DNA from: Streptomyces narbonensis
GTDB lineage: Bacteria; Actinomycetota; Actinomycetes; Streptomycetales; Streptomycetaceae
DNA length: 64,000 nt
Reading direction: 5' to 3'
Assembly: GCF_014649015.1 (NCBI RefSeq)
Contig: NZ_BMSF01000012.1
Span: forward strand, 1-64,000
Part shown: one piece after another, positions 16,476-25,847 of the stretch
How the letters are laid out: the number at the start of each line of letters is the position of its first letter
How positions within the stretch are numbered: the first letter of the stretch is position 1
Made by a program: the position numbers and the translations under genes
Notes under the pieces: generated by a model
What the model was told of the DNA's origin: nothing
Database searches by the model: none
What the model saw: only the letters and a program-made list of their open reading frames with translations

Positions 16476-17990
16476 TCAGCCCAGCCGGATGACGTTCCAG
16501 GACATCGGCTCCAGGACCGCCCGCAGCAGCCCGTCGTCGAGCGTCGACCCGTCCACCGGGTGCGGCAGGACCCGCTCCGGCTCCTCCAGCGTGTTGCGGG
16601 CCTCGGGGTCCGCGTCGGCGAGCGCGCTGTGCTCGACGACCCGGTCGAGACCGAGGCCGCGCAGGGTCACCTCCAGCGGCAGGGACGCCGCCCGGTCGCG
16701 GTTGACGGCGAAGACCGTCACGGTGCCGTCCTCGGCGCGGACCGCCGTGGCGTGGAGCAGGGGGACCTCCCCGTACTTCACCGTGGGGTGGGCGGGCGAG
16801 TCCACGCGGACGTCGAGGACCGTGCCCCGGCCGTGCCGGGAGGCCTGGGCGAAGGGGAAGAAGGTGGTCTGCCGCCAGGCGGGGCCGCCGGGCTCGGTCA
16901 TGATCGGGGCGATCACGTTCACGAGCTGGGCGAGGCAGGCCACCGCGACCCGGTCGGCATGGCGCAGCAGCGTGATCACGAGGCTGCCGAAGACGACGGC
17001 GTCGGTGACGGTGTAGACGTCCTCCAGGAGCCGCGGGGCCTCCTGCCAGTCCTCCACCGCGTGCGGGTTGGGCCGGCGCTGGTACCAGACGTTCCACTCG
17101 TCGAAGGAGAGCGTCAGCTTCTTCGCGGACTTCAGCCGGGCGCCGACGTGGTCACAGGTCGCGACGACCTCCTCGATGAAGGCCTCCATCTCGACCGCGG
17201 AGGCGAGGAAGGAGTCTCGGTCGCCGTCCGCCTCCTCGTAGTAGGCGTGCAGCGAGACGTGGTCGACGACCTCGTACGTCTCCGCCAGGACCGTCGCCTC
17301 CCAGGCGGCGAAGGTCGGCAGCCCGCGCGCGGAGCTGCCGCAGGCGACGAGTTCGAGGTCCGGATCGATGCCGCGCAGGGCGCGCGCGGTCTGCGCGGCG
17401 AGCCTGCCGTACTCCTCGGCGGTCTTCTGGCCGGTCTGCCAGGTGCCGTCCATCTCGTTGCCCAGGCACCACAAGCGGATGCCGAAGGGGTCCTTGTCGC
17501 CGTGGGCGGCGCGGCGGTCGGAGAGCTCGGTGCCGCCGGGGTGGTTGGCGTACTCGACGAGGTCCATGGCCTCGGTGATCCCGCGGGTGCCGAGGTTGAT
17601 CGCCATCATCGGCTCGGCCCCGGGTCCGGCCTTCCGCAGGAAGGTCATGAACTCGCTCAGGCCGAAGCGGTTGGTCTCGGTGGACCGCCAGGCGACGTCG
17701 AGCCGGCGCGGTCGCTCGTCGACCGGGCCGACGCCGTCCTCCCAGCGGTAGCCGGAGACGAAGTTGCCGCCGGGGTAGCGGATCGCGGTGACGCCCAGCT
17801 CGCGGACGAGCTCCAGGACGTCGGTGCGCAGGCCGTCCTCGTCGGCGGCCGGGTGGCCGGGCTCGTGGATGCCGGTGTAGACGCAGCGCCCCAGGTGCTC
17901 GACGAAGGAGCCGAAGAGGCGGGGGTCGACGGCGCCGACGGCGAAGTCGGGGTCGAGGGTGAAGCGGGCGGTGCGCTCGGGAAGTGACAC
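16476..17990 (-). CDS. GH51 alpha-L-arabinofuranosidase, intracellular
   Basis: The 504-aa protein is a full-length GH51 enzyme. The TIM barrel starts with DPRLFGSFVEHLGRCVYTGI and contains AIRYPGGNFVSGYRW; a beta-sandwich follows to the C-terminus. The acid/base Glu is in LGNEMDG (about residue 177) and the nucleophile in SFDEWNVWY (about 296). No signal peptide is present, so it removes arabinose from imported arabinan or arabinogalactan oligosaccharides. GTG at 17990 is preceded by GGGA. The importer operon starts 160 bp downstream on the same strand. An inverted repeat lies just upstream of the start. Confidence 0.93.
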   Translation of the reverse strand: MSLPERTARFTLDPDFAVGAVDPRLFGSFVEHLGRCVYTGIHEPGHPAADEDGLRTDVLELVRELGVTAIRYPGGNFVSGYRWEDGVGPVDERPRRLDVAWRSTETNRFGLSEFMTFLRKAGPGAEPMMAINLGTRGITEAMDLVEYANHPGGTELSDRRAAHGDKDPFGIRLWCLGNEMDGTWQTGQKTAEEYGRLAAQTARALRGIDPDLELVACGSSARGLPTFAAWEATVLAETYEVVDHVSLHAYYEEADGDRDSFLASAVEMEAFIEEVVATCDHVGARLKSAKKLTLSFDEWNVWYQRRPNPHAVEDWQEAPRLLEDVYTVTDAVVFGSLVITLLRHADRVAVACLAQLVNVIAPIMTEPGGPAWRQTTFFPFAQASRHGRGTVLDVRVDSPAHPTVKYGEVPLLHATAVRAEDGTVTVFAVNRDRAASLPLEVTLRGLGLDRVVEHSALADADPEARNTLEEPERVLPHPVDGSTLDDGLLRAVLEPMSWNVIRLG

Positions 17991-18012
17991 GCCGATCCCT
18001 TTCGTTCGAGAT

Positions 18013-18037
18013 TTCGGACACTGGCCGTGTGTCCGAA
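18013..18037. promoter_or_regulatory. Inverted repeat upstream of the arabinofuranosidase gene
   Basis: TTCGGACAC and GTGTCCGAA are perfect 9-bp arms with a 7-bp spacer, 23 bp before the GTG start. Outer bases (gttcg, cgaac) extend the symmetry. It differs from the AAGCGCTT operators and may belong to another regulator or form a leader hairpin. Confidence 0.5.
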
Positions 18038-18122
18038 CGAGAACGTAAGAGCAGGGACTTCGGGCGTCAATGGATCACCGGCGGGTCCGGGCACGCGTGA
18101 AGGCCGGGGCGGGCACGCGTGA

Positions 18123-18158
18123 AGGCCGGGCGGTCCCCTCTCGGGGTCCACCCGGCCT
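18123..18158 (-). terminator. Terminator of the GH48 gene
   Basis: A 16-bp stem with two mismatched positions, starting aggccggg and closing with cccggcct around a 4-base loop, lies 38 bp beyond the GH48 stop. There is no U-tract, as is usual in GC-rich actinobacteria. Two direct copies of a gggcacgcgtgaaggccggg-type sequence flank its left side. Confidence 0.6.
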
Positions 18159-18195
18159 CGTCGCACGCGGAGCCGTCTCCATGCGGGGCGGGCTG

Positions 18196-21099
18196 TTACT
18201 CGAGCAGCTCCGCGTACGAGCCCATGGCCAGGGCGATGTCCGCCTGGGCCCAGAACCGGTGGTAGGTGAAGACGGGGGCGGCGCCGCCCGCCAGATAGGC
18301 CTCGATCTTCGGCCAGGCCGGGTCGTCCTGGTAGAAGCTGCGCATCGAGGCGAAGGTGGAGGAGGTGTTCACCGTGTCGCCGTTCGGCATGACGCCGGTC
18401 CAGCCGCTCGGGACGAACACCGGGTCGTCGAAGCGGTTGTAGTCGGCGCGGGTCTCCTCGACGGCGATGCCCAGCGGGTCCTGGTGGTGATCCCACATGC
18501 CGTCGAGCAGGGCCTTGGCGACGCGCTTGGCCTCGGCGTGGCCGGACTTGGCCGCGTAGTAGGTGAGGGTCTTGGCGTAGGCGGCGGCGACACCGACGTC
18601 GTTCGTGTAGTCGGCGACGGTGACGTGCAGCCCCGCGTTGGCGCCGGGGTTCGCCGCGTTCCAGGTGTCGGGCGCGCCGGACCACTGGAGGGTGGAGGGG
18701 ATGCGGTAGGTGCCGTCCGGGTTGATCGTGGTCTTGGACAGCGCCCAGGAGACCCACTTGTCGAGGACGGTCTTCGCCTCGGTGTCGCCGGTCTGCTGGT
18801 AGTACTCGGCGACCCGCTCCATGGACCAGGCCTGGAAGCCGAACCACTGGTTCGACGCCGGGTCGTGATAGACGGGCTTCTCGTCGTAGAAGAGGCCGTG
18901 GAAGGTGGGCGTGCCGGCCGGCGGGGTGGCGTAGCGGCCCTGCCAGCTGTTGGTGGCGCCGCCCGCGATGGCACCCTCGTCCGACTGGAGCCAGCGGTAG
19001 AACTCCAGCTGGCGGTCGAGGCTGGTCGCCCAGTCGGCCTGGCCCGTCGCGGACTTCGGCTTGAGCGGGGCGTACTGGCTGAGCGCGTAGGCGGCGAGGG
19101 GGTTCTGGTAGCCGCTGTGGTTGTGGCTGGATCCGATGCGCCAGGACCAGCCGGCGGAGGTGTCCGTGGCACCTCCCCAGGCGTAGTACCAGGAGAGCAG
19201 GTAGGTGGCGCTGTCCTTGCCGGTGCCCGCGGGGCAGGCGGTCGGGCCGACGCAGTTGCCGGCCTTCTTGAAGTACTTGTCGAACATCGCGTACCGCAGG
19301 TAGTCGCCCATCTTGGCGGCCTTGCCGACGGTGGCGGAGACCTGCGTGCCCTTGCCTTGCTGCTTGGCCCAGAGGTCGGCCCAGTAGGCGGCCTGGACGG
19401 CGCGGGCGTCGGCGTCGGGGGCGTTCGTGAACTTCCACTGCTTGGCGTAGGAGGCGTCCCCGGTGAAGAGGTCGAGGTAGCCGTTCTTCCCGCCGTAGGA
19501 GAAGTTGTCGCAGGTGGGATGGGTGACGGTCTCCCAGACGGACTCCTGCGGTCCGCGCTGGAAGGTGTTGATGTAGGAGGGGCCTGTCGCCGTCGGTCCG
19601 GCGGAGCACTTGCCGGGTTCGTTGCCGAAGCCGTAGACGTTGTCGACGTCCTGGATCCAGTGCATCCCGTAGATGTCGTCGGTGTTGTAGGCGCTCTTGA
19701 GCTCGGCGGCGATCGGGTCGGAGCCGGAGGTCACGCCGGAGTCGAGCCGCGCCGGGTACTGCGAGGGCAGATCCCACTCGGGGGCGTAAGTCGCCGGCTT
19801 GGAGGCGTTGTACGAGCCGGTGGTGGGCGTGTCGGCATGGGTGGGGATCATGAATTTCTCCATGGTGTCCCAGGCGCCGTTGAACTTGGTCCAGTCGCCG
19901 GTGATCTTGCCGTACATGGCCTGGAGCCAGACGAGGTAGCTGTACGCCTCCGAGGTCGTCTCGTGCCCGTGGTCGGGGGCCTCGACGATCAGGGTCTCGA
20001 CGGAGTGGTACGGGATGCCCTCGGGCGAGAAGTAGCCGTTGGCCGGATTCGTGATCTTCCCGTGCAGGTCGAGGAAGCGGGCGTCGTACGTGGAGTTCGC
20101 GGCCAGCTGGGCCACGGTGACCTCGGCCTTGGCGTGACCGGGGGCGGTCGCGGTGAAGACGGCCGAGCCGGTGCCGGTGGCCGCGGCGGCGACGGTCACC
20201 TTCTGGGCGGTGTTCCAGTTCGCCGGGGTGAAGGTGAGCGAGGCCGGAGTCGCGGTGAGGTTGGCGTTGCCGGAGGTACGGGCGACACTCACCGTGACGT
20301 TCGCGGTGGGGGCGGTGGAGAGCTTCAGGTCGAAGGTGCCGGTCGCGCCCTGGCGGACGCCGAGTTGGCTCGGGGAGGCGACGAGCGCGGCCCCCGCGGC
20401 GACGGTGATGCCGACGGGCGCCGACTCGGCGGACGCGCCGAGGCTGTCGTAGGCCTTGGCGTAGAGGGAGTGGGAGCCGGCGGCGAGGCCGGCCGCGCTG
20501 AAGGCGAACGGCGCGGTCGTGTCCGTACCGAGGAGCGTGGTGTCGCTGTAGAACTCCACCTTGCTCACGGTGGCGCTGTCGGCAGCGGCGGCGGTGGCGG
20601 CGAGGGGGACCGCGTCGCCGGCGGTGAAGACGGCGCCCGCGGTGGGGCTGGTCAGGACGGCGACCGGCGGCTGGTGGGCGCCGGTGCAGGGGGTGCCGTT
20701 GACCGCGAAGGAGGTGGGGGCGGCATTGGCCCCGCTGTAGGTGAACTGGGCGCCGGTGGTGGTGGCGGCACCGGCGGCGAGGGTGCCGTTCCAGGACGCG
20801 TTGGTCACCGTGACGTTCTTGCCGGACTGGGACCAGTTGCCGCTCCAGCCGTTGGTGAGCTTCTGGTCGCCGGCGTAGGAGTAGGTCAGCGTCCAGCCGT
20901 TGAGGGCTTCGGCCGCCCGGTTGGTGAGCGTGAGTTCGGCCGTGAAGCCCGAACCCCAGTCGTTGGTCCTGTAGTCGACGCTGCACTGCACGGACGCGGC
21001 CTGGGCGGTGGAGACGGCGCCGACGGCCGTGAGACCCAGGGGGAGGGAGAGGGCCGCGGCCAGCGCGGTCAGTGTCCGACGTGGTCGTGTTCGAGGCAT
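18196..21099 (-). CDS. Secreted CBM2-GH48 reducing-end cellobiohydrolase
   Basis: The 967-aa protein has an Arg-rich signal peptide (to about residue 36, VSTAQAAS). A CBM2 cellulose-binding domain follows (CSVDYRTNDWGSGFTAEL, closed by VNGTPC), then two beta-sandwich domains at about 140-235 and 235-330, and a GH48 catalytic domain of about 630 residues with GYFSPEGIPYHSVETLIVEAP and AYSYLVWLQAMYGKI. GH48 enzymes act processively on crystalline cellulose, releasing cellobiose. ATG at 21099 has GAGGAG about ten bases upstream. A perfect CebR-type operator lies 77 bp upstream, shared with the divergent GH5 gene. Confidence 0.95.
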   Translation of the reverse strand: MPRTRPRRTLTALAAALSLPLGLTAVGAVSTAQAASVQCSVDYRTNDWGSGFTAELTLTNRAAEALNGWTLTYSYAGDQKLTNGWSGNWSQSGKNVTVTNASWNGTLAAGAATTTGAQFTYSGANAAPTSFAVNGTPCTGAHQPPVAVLTSPTAGAVFTAGDAVPLAATAAAADSATVSKVEFYSDTTLLGTDTTAPFAFSAAGLAAGSHSLYAKAYDSLGASAESAPVGITVAAGAALVASPSQLGVRQGATGTFDLKLSTAPTANVTVSVARTSGNANLTATPASLTFTPANWNTAQKVTVAAAATGTGSAVFTATAPGHAKAEVTVAQLAANSTYDARFLDLHGKITNPANGYFSPEGIPYHSVETLIVEAPDHGHETTSEAYSYLVWLQAMYGKITGDWTKFNGAWDTMEKFMIPTHADTPTTGSYNASKPATYAPEWDLPSQYPARLDSGVTSGSDPIAAELKSAYNTDDIYGMHWIQDVDNVYGFGNEPGKCSAGPTATGPSYINTFQRGPQESVWETVTHPTCDNFSYGGKNGYLDLFTGDASYAKQWKFTNAPDADARAVQAAYWADLWAKQQGKGTQVSATVGKAAKMGDYLRYAMFDKYFKKAGNCVGPTACPAGTGKDSATYLLSWYYAWGGATDTSAGWSWRIGSSHNHSGYQNPLAAYALSQYAPLKPKSATGQADWATSLDRQLEFYRWLQSDEGAIAGGATNSWQGRYATPPAGTPTFHGLFYDEKPVYHDPASNQWFGFQAWSMERVAEYYQQTGDTEAKTVLDKWVSWALSKTTINPDGTYRIPSTLQWSGAPDTWNAANPGANAGLHVTVADYTNDVGVAAAYAKTLTYYAAKSGHAEAKRVAKALLDGMWDHHQDPLGIAVEETRADYNRFDDPVFVPSGWTGVMPNGDTVNTSSTFASMRSFYQDDPAWPKIEAYLAGGAAPVFTYHRFWAQADIALAMGSYAELLE

Positions 21100-21175
21100 G
21101 CGGGTGGTTCTCCTCGCGGCTCGGGAGGTTGGGGGTGCGAAGAGCGGATGGGCCCATGGGGACAAGCCCTGAACC

Positions 21176-21193
21176 AGTGGGAGCGCTCCCACT
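21176..21193. promoter_or_regulatory. CebR operator between divergent cellulase genes
   Basis: AGTGGGAGCGCTCCCACT is an 18-bp perfect palindrome containing the established CebR core TGGGAGCGCTCCCA. It lies between the GH48 and GH5 starts. Confidence 0.88.
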
Positions 21194-21310
21194 GTGCAGT
21201 TGGGCCGCATCGGCGTCAAGACGTGCGAAGAGTCGAAGCCGAATGACGAGGAAATTTACCCAACCCCTCTTTTCCTTGGCGGCAGTTGACGCTACGGTCT
21301 GCCCGACCAG

Positions 21311-21324
21311 TGGGAGCGAATCCG
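21311..21324. promoter_or_regulatory. Degenerate CebR site before the GH5 gene
   Basis: TGGGAGCGAATCCG keeps the left half of the CebR core (10 of 14 positions), 50 bp before the GH5 start. A TTGACG at 21285-21290 could be the -35 box, which would put this site over the -10 region. Confidence 0.45.
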
Positions 21325-21373
21325 TCCGGTCGGCGCACCGCCATTGGTGTGCCCACGCTGCGAGGACTCGCTC

Positions 21374-22921
21374 ATGCGACATCCCCCACGTCTTTCCGCG
21401 CTGCTCGCAGGAGCGGCGCTCACGATGGCGAGCACCGCGTTCGCCGTCATGGGTACGGCCTCAGGAGCCGCGGCCGCATCCGTCTGCACGGTGGAGTACT
21501 CGGTCGCCGGCCAGTGGGCCGGCGGCTACCAGGGCGCCGTCACCGTCACCAACAACAGTGCCGCGCTGAGCAGTTGGAGCCTCGGCTTCGACTTCCCGGC
21601 CGGCCAGGTCGTCAGTCAGGGCTGGGGCGGCAAGTGGTCCCAGTCCGGGGCCTCCGTCACGGTCGTGAACGAGAGCTGGAACGCGGCGCTCGGCACGGGC
21701 GCCAAGGTGACGGGCGGCTTCATCGCCTCCTGGACGGGCGCCAACACGGCACCCACCACCTTCACGCTGAACGGCACGCCGTGCGACACGGGCGCGCCCC
21801 CGACACCGACGCCCACGGCGACGGCCACGACGCCGACACCCACTCCCACCCCTGCTCCCACCGACCCGACGACGCCCCCGACCTCACCGCCGCCGACTCC
21901 GGCCACCGGTGCGCCCGAACTGAGCGTCACCGGAAACAAGTTCACCGACCAGAACGGCGCCGTCCGCCGTCTCCTCGGCGTCAACCGCTCCGGCGGCGAG
22001 TTCATGTGCGTCCAGGGCCACGGCTTCTTCGACGGTCCCGTCGACGACGCCTCGGTCAAGGCCATCGCCGACTGGAAGGCCAACACGGTCCGCATCCCCC
22101 TCAACGAGGAGTGCTGGCTCGGCCTGGACAACATCAAGCCCGAGTACCGGGGCACGAACTACGTCAACGCGGTCAAGGACCTGGTGACCAAGGTCCTCGC
22201 CCACGGCATGACACCGGTCGTCGAACTGCACTGGACGCACGGCCAGTACACGGGCAACTCCGCCGGCTGCGCCGACGTGCACGCCTCCTGCCAGAAGCCG
22301 ATGCCCGGCGCCCAGTACACCCCGGCGTTCTGGACCTCGGTGGCGAACACCTTCAAGAACGACAAGCGGGTCGTCTTCGACCTGTTCAACGAGCCCTATC
22401 CGGACCGGGCGACCTCCACCGCGACGCAGGCCTGGTCCTGCTGGCGCGACGGCGGCACCTGCCCCGGCATCGGCTACGAGGTCGCCGGCATGCAGGACCT
22501 GGTGGACGCGGTCCGCGCCACGGGGGCGAAGAACCTGGTTCTCGTCCCGGGCATCGCGTACTCCAACGACCTCAGCCAGTGGCGCGCGTACAAACCCACT
22601 GACCCGGCGGGCAATCTGGCCGCCGCCTGGCACGTCTACAACTTCAACACCTGCGCCGACGAGACGTGCTGGAACAACACCCTCGCCCCCGTGGCCGCCG
22701 AGGCACCTCTCCTCGCGGGCGAGATCGGTGAGAACACCTGCGGACACACGTTCATCGACCGCGTCATGAAGTGGTTCGACGACCGCGGTCTCTCGTACCT
22801 GGGCTGGACCTGGAACACCTGGAACTGCAACTCCGGGCCTGCACTGATCAGTTCGTACGACGGCACTCCCACCGCGTTCGGCATCGGGCTGCGCGACCAC
22901 CTGCGCGCGCTGACCCCGTGA
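21374..22921 (+). CDS. Secreted CBM2-GH5 cellulase
   Basis: The 515-aa protein has a signal peptide to about residue 35 (ASGAAAAS), a CBM2 (CTVEYSVAGQWAGGYQGAV to LNGTPC), a Pro/Thr linker of about 50 residues, and a GH5 TIM barrel. The acid/base Glu is in DLFNEPYPD (about 339) and the nucleophile in LAGEIGENTCG (about 450). It is most likely an endo-beta-1,4-glucanase. The ATG at 21374 is preferred over upstream in-frame starts because it opens directly into the signal peptide and has GAGGAC before it. It is followed after 61 bp by the GH6 gene on the same strand. Confidence 0.93.
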   Translation: MRHPPRLSALLAGAALTMASTAFAVMGTASGAAAASVCTVEYSVAGQWAGGYQGAVTVTNNSAALSSWSLGFDFPAGQVVSQGWGGKWSQSGASVTVVNESWNAALGTGAKVTGGFIASWTGANTAPTTFTLNGTPCDTGAPPTPTPTATATTPTPTPTPAPTDPTTPPTSPPPTPATGAPELSVTGNKFTDQNGAVRRLLGVNRSGGEFMCVQGHGFFDGPVDDASVKAIADWKANTVRIPLNEECWLGLDNIKPEYRGTNYVNAVKDLVTKVLAHGMTPVVELHWTHGQYTGNSAGCADVHASCQKPMPGAQYTPAFWTSVANTFKNDKRVVFDLFNEPYPDRATSTATQAWSCWRDGGTCPGIGYEVAGMQDLVDAVRATGAKNLVLVPGIAYSNDLSQWRAYKPTDPAGNLAAAWHVYNFNTCADETCWNNTLAPVAAEAPLLAGEIGENTCGHTFIDRVMKWFDDRGLSYLGWTWNTWNCNSGPALISSYDGTPTAFGIGLRDHLRALTP

Positions 22922-22982
22922 CGTCCCCCGCGAGTCCCCTCGCACCTTCCTCGCACGTCCCCGGAAAGGAACCCCCACCCGC

Positions 22983-24734
22983 ATGAGCCGCACCAGAAAC
23001 ACCAGCCGCACCGCGCTCCTGGCCGCACTCGGCCTCATCACGGCCACCGGCGCGACCGCCACCGTCCTCGGCACCGCCACCGCCGGCGCCGCAGCCCCCG
23101 GCTGCAAGGTGGACTACCAGATCACCAACCAGTGGAGCACCGGCTTCGGCACCAACGTGACCGTCACCAACACCGGCGACCCGCTGTCCTCCTGGACCCT
23201 CGAATGGTCCTACGCCGGCAACCAGCAGGTCACGCAGGGCTGGAACGCCACCATCACCCAGTCCGGCGCCGCCGTCACCGCCAAGAACGTCTCCTACAAC
23301 GGGACGCTGGCCACGGGCGGTTCCACCTCCTTCGGCTTCAACGGCTCCTACAGCGGTACGAACGCGGTGCCGGCCACCTTCACGCTCAACGGGGTCGTCT
23401 GCAACGGCGCCACCCCGCCGACCACTCCCCCGACCACCCCGCCCACGACTCCCCCGACCACGCCTCCCACCACACCGCCGGGAACCAAGGCCGACAACCC
23501 GTACGCCGGCGCCAAGGTGTACGTGAACCCCGAGTGGGCCGCGAAGGCCGCCGCCGAGCCTGGCGGCACCAAGGTGTCCAACCAGCCCACCGGCATCTGG
23601 CTGGACCGGATCGCCGCGGTCAACGGCTCCGCCACCACCATGGGTCTGCGCGCCCACCTCGACGAGGCCTTGAAGCAGAAGGGCTCCGGCGAGCTCGTCG
23701 TCCAGCTGGTCGTCTACAACCTGCCCGGCCGCGACTGCGCCGCGCTGGCCTCCAACGGAGAGCTGGGCCCGACGGAGATCGGCCGCTACAAGACCGAGTA
23801 CATCGACCCGCTCGCCGCGATCCTCGCCGACCCGAAGTACGGGGGCCTGCGGATCGTCACCACGGTGGAGATCGACTCGCTGCCCAACCTGGTCACCAAC
23901 GTCTCCGGGCGCCCGACGGCCACCGCCAACTGCGACGTCATGAAGGCCAACGGCAACTACATCACCGGTGTCGGCTACGCGCTCAAGAAGCTGGGCTCCA
24001 TCGGCAACGTCTACAACTACGTCGATGCCGGACACCACGGCTGGCTGGGCTGGGACGACAACTTCGGCCCCTCCGCCGAGCTGTTCAAGCAGGCCGCCAC
24101 GGCCGAGGGCTCGACGGTCGAGAACGTCCACGGCTTCATCGTGAACACCGCCAACTACAGCGCCCTGAAGGAGGACCACTTCACCATCAACGACAGCGTC
24201 AACGGCACCTCGGTGCGCCAGTCGAAGTGGGTCGACTGGAACCGGTACACCGACGAGCTGTCCTACGCCCAGGCGATGCGCGCCAAGCTGGTCTCGATCG
24301 GCTTCAACAGCAACCTCGGCATGCTGATCGACACCTCCCGCAACGGCTGGGGCGGCACCGCGCGCCCCACCGGCCCGGGCGCGCTCACCAGCGTCGACAC
24401 CTACGTCAACGGCGGACGCTACGACCGGCGCATCAACCCCGGCAACTGGTGCAACCAGTCCGGGGCGGGCCTCGGCGAACGGCCGCAGGCGGCGCCGGCC
24501 GCCGGCATCGACGCGTACGTGTGGATGAAGCCCCCGGGCGAGTCCGACGGCGCCTCCAAGGAGATCCCGAACGACGAGGGCAAGGGCTTCGACCGGATGT
24601 GCGACCCGACGTACACCGGCAACGTCCGTAACGGGAACAGCATGTCGGGCTCGCTCCCGGACGCCCCGCTCGCGGGCAAGTGGTTCTCGGCCCAGTTCCA
24701 GGAGCTCCTGAAGAACGCGCACCCGGCGCTGTAG
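22983..24734 (+). CDS. Secreted CBM2-GH6 cellobiohydrolase
   Basis: The 583-aa protein has a signal peptide (to about residue 38), an N-terminal CBM2 (CKVDYQITNQWSTGF to LNGVVC), a linker made of repeated PPTT units, and a GH6 catalytic domain starting NPYAGAKVYVNPEWA. Family motifs include YNLPGRDCAALASNGE, with the proposed catalytic Asp, VEIDSLPN, and the late DAYVWMKPPGESDG. The length and long loops suit a non-reducing-end exo-cellulase rather than the shorter endoglucanases. GGAAAGGA precedes the ATG. Together with GH48 and GH5 it gives the standard exo/endo cellulose set. Confidence 0.94.
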   Translation: MSRTRNTSRTALLAALGLITATGATATVLGTATAGAAAPGCKVDYQITNQWSTGFGTNVTVTNTGDPLSSWTLEWSYAGNQQVTQGWNATITQSGAAVTAKNVSYNGTLATGGSTSFGFNGSYSGTNAVPATFTLNGVVCNGATPPTTPPTTPPTTPPTTPPTTPPGTKADNPYAGAKVYVNPEWAAKAAAEPGGTKVSNQPTGIWLDRIAAVNGSATTMGLRAHLDEALKQKGSGELVVQLVVYNLPGRDCAALASNGELGPTEIGRYKTEYIDPLAAILADPKYGGLRIVTTVEIDSLPNLVTNVSGRPTATANCDVMKANGNYITGVGYALKKLGSIGNVYNYVDAGHHGWLGWDDNFGPSAELFKQAATAEGSTVENVHGFIVNTANYSALKEDHFTINDSVNGTSVRQSKWVDWNRYTDELSYAQAMRAKLVSIGFNSNLGMLIDTSRNGWGGTARPTGPGALTSVDTYVNGGRYDRRINPGNWCNQSGAGLGERPQAAPAAGIDAYVWMKPPGESDGASKEIPNDEGKGFDRMCDPTYTGNVRNGNSMSGSLPDAPLAGKWFSAQFQELLKNAHPAL

Positions 24735-24771
24735 CACCTCTCGCACGCGAGCGCTCCGCTCGTACGGGAAT

Positions 24772-24810
24772 CCGCGGCCGGCCGGACCTTCCGGTCCCGG
24801 CCGGCCGCGG
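24772..24810. terminator. Strong bidirectional terminator between convergent genes
   Basis: The left arm 24772-24788 and right arm 24793-24810 pair over 17 bp with one bulged C and a ttcc loop. It sits between the GH6 stop and the stop of the oxidoreductase pseudogene, so it can serve both. Confidence 0.85.
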
Positions 24811-24819
24811 GCACGTGTC

Positions 24820-25723
24820 CTACCGCCTGAAATGCTCGACCAGGCGCGCGTAGCTGTCGTCGCCGTGCCCCTCCGCCAGGGCCTTGTCCACCAGGCCGAG
24901 GGTGTAGCGGGGGAACTCGGTGTCGACGTTCCGCGCCGCGCTCTCGCGGACCAGGTCCTCGACCGACGGCCGGTGGTGCCGGAGTGCTCCGTACTCCGTC
25001 GCGTACGCGCCGGAGTCGACCTCGTCGGCGATGAACGGGAGGGACGCGAGGAGAGACGACACGGATGCCCGGGCGTCGTCCAGGAACCGCGCCGTCCCGA
25101 TGCCCTCACTGGCCAGCAGAGCGGACGCGTGCAGGAATCCGTTGAGCGCGCCCCACATGGTGCCGTGCACGGCCATGCCGTAGAGGGCGGGTACGCCGGC
25201 GTCCTCGGCGATCAGGGTTCCCCGACCGCCGATGAGCCGGAGCACCGGCTCGAAGCGGACGTGGTCGGCGGCGGAGCCTCCGTAGAAGACGACGGTCTCC
25301 GCTCCCCCGACGCCCGGGGCGATCGTCATGATCTGGCCGTGCAGGTACCGTGCGCCCCCGGCCCTCGGTCCACTCGGACGCGGCCCTGGCCTCCGCCGAC
25401 GTGCCGTCGGTCAGATTGACGACGGTCCGGCCGGAGAGCGCGTCGCCCGACGCCTCCAGCAGCTCGCGGGCCGTGGCGGCGCCCTTCACGCTGACGATCA
25501 CGAGCGAAGCGGCGGAGACGGCCTCGCGGACGGTCGCGGCCCGCACCGCCCCTCCGGCGACCAGGGCGTCGGCCTTCTCCGGCGAGCGGTTCCACACGGC
25601 GGTCGGATGCCCGCCCGCAAGGAACGCGTGCGCGAGCGCCGTACCCATCTCGCCGAGCCCCAACACGGCCACGTTGACGGGCGGCTGGGCGTCGGTCTGT
25701 GCTGCGGTGGTGGTGGTGGTCAT
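24820..25723 (-). pseudogene. Imine-reductase-like NAD(P)-dependent oxidoreductase, frameshifted
   Basis: The N-terminal part (start ATG 25723, with AGAGGG nine bases upstream) has a Rossmann fold: VNVAVLGLGEMGTALAHAFL then AVWNRSPEKADALVAGGA. It resembles the 6-phosphogluconate-dehydrogenase-like imine reductase family. After about residue 120 (ASEWTEGRG) the frame is lost. The expected continuation, ARYLHGQIMTIAPGVGG and the helical C-terminal dimer domain, is intact one frame over, ending at 24820. One extra base in the run of five Cs at 25355-25359 explains it. The rest shows no decay, so it could be a recent mutation, phase variation or a sequencing error. Confidence 0.8.
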
Positions 25724-25847
25724 CGATGTCATCCCTCTGTCGGGTCGCCCCGGTCCCATGGGTCCGGGGCGCCTGTGGTCCGAGGAACGTCACGCTAAAA
25801 GCTGAACCGCACTTGAGGTCAACAGGCGGATAGTAATCCGTTTTCCC

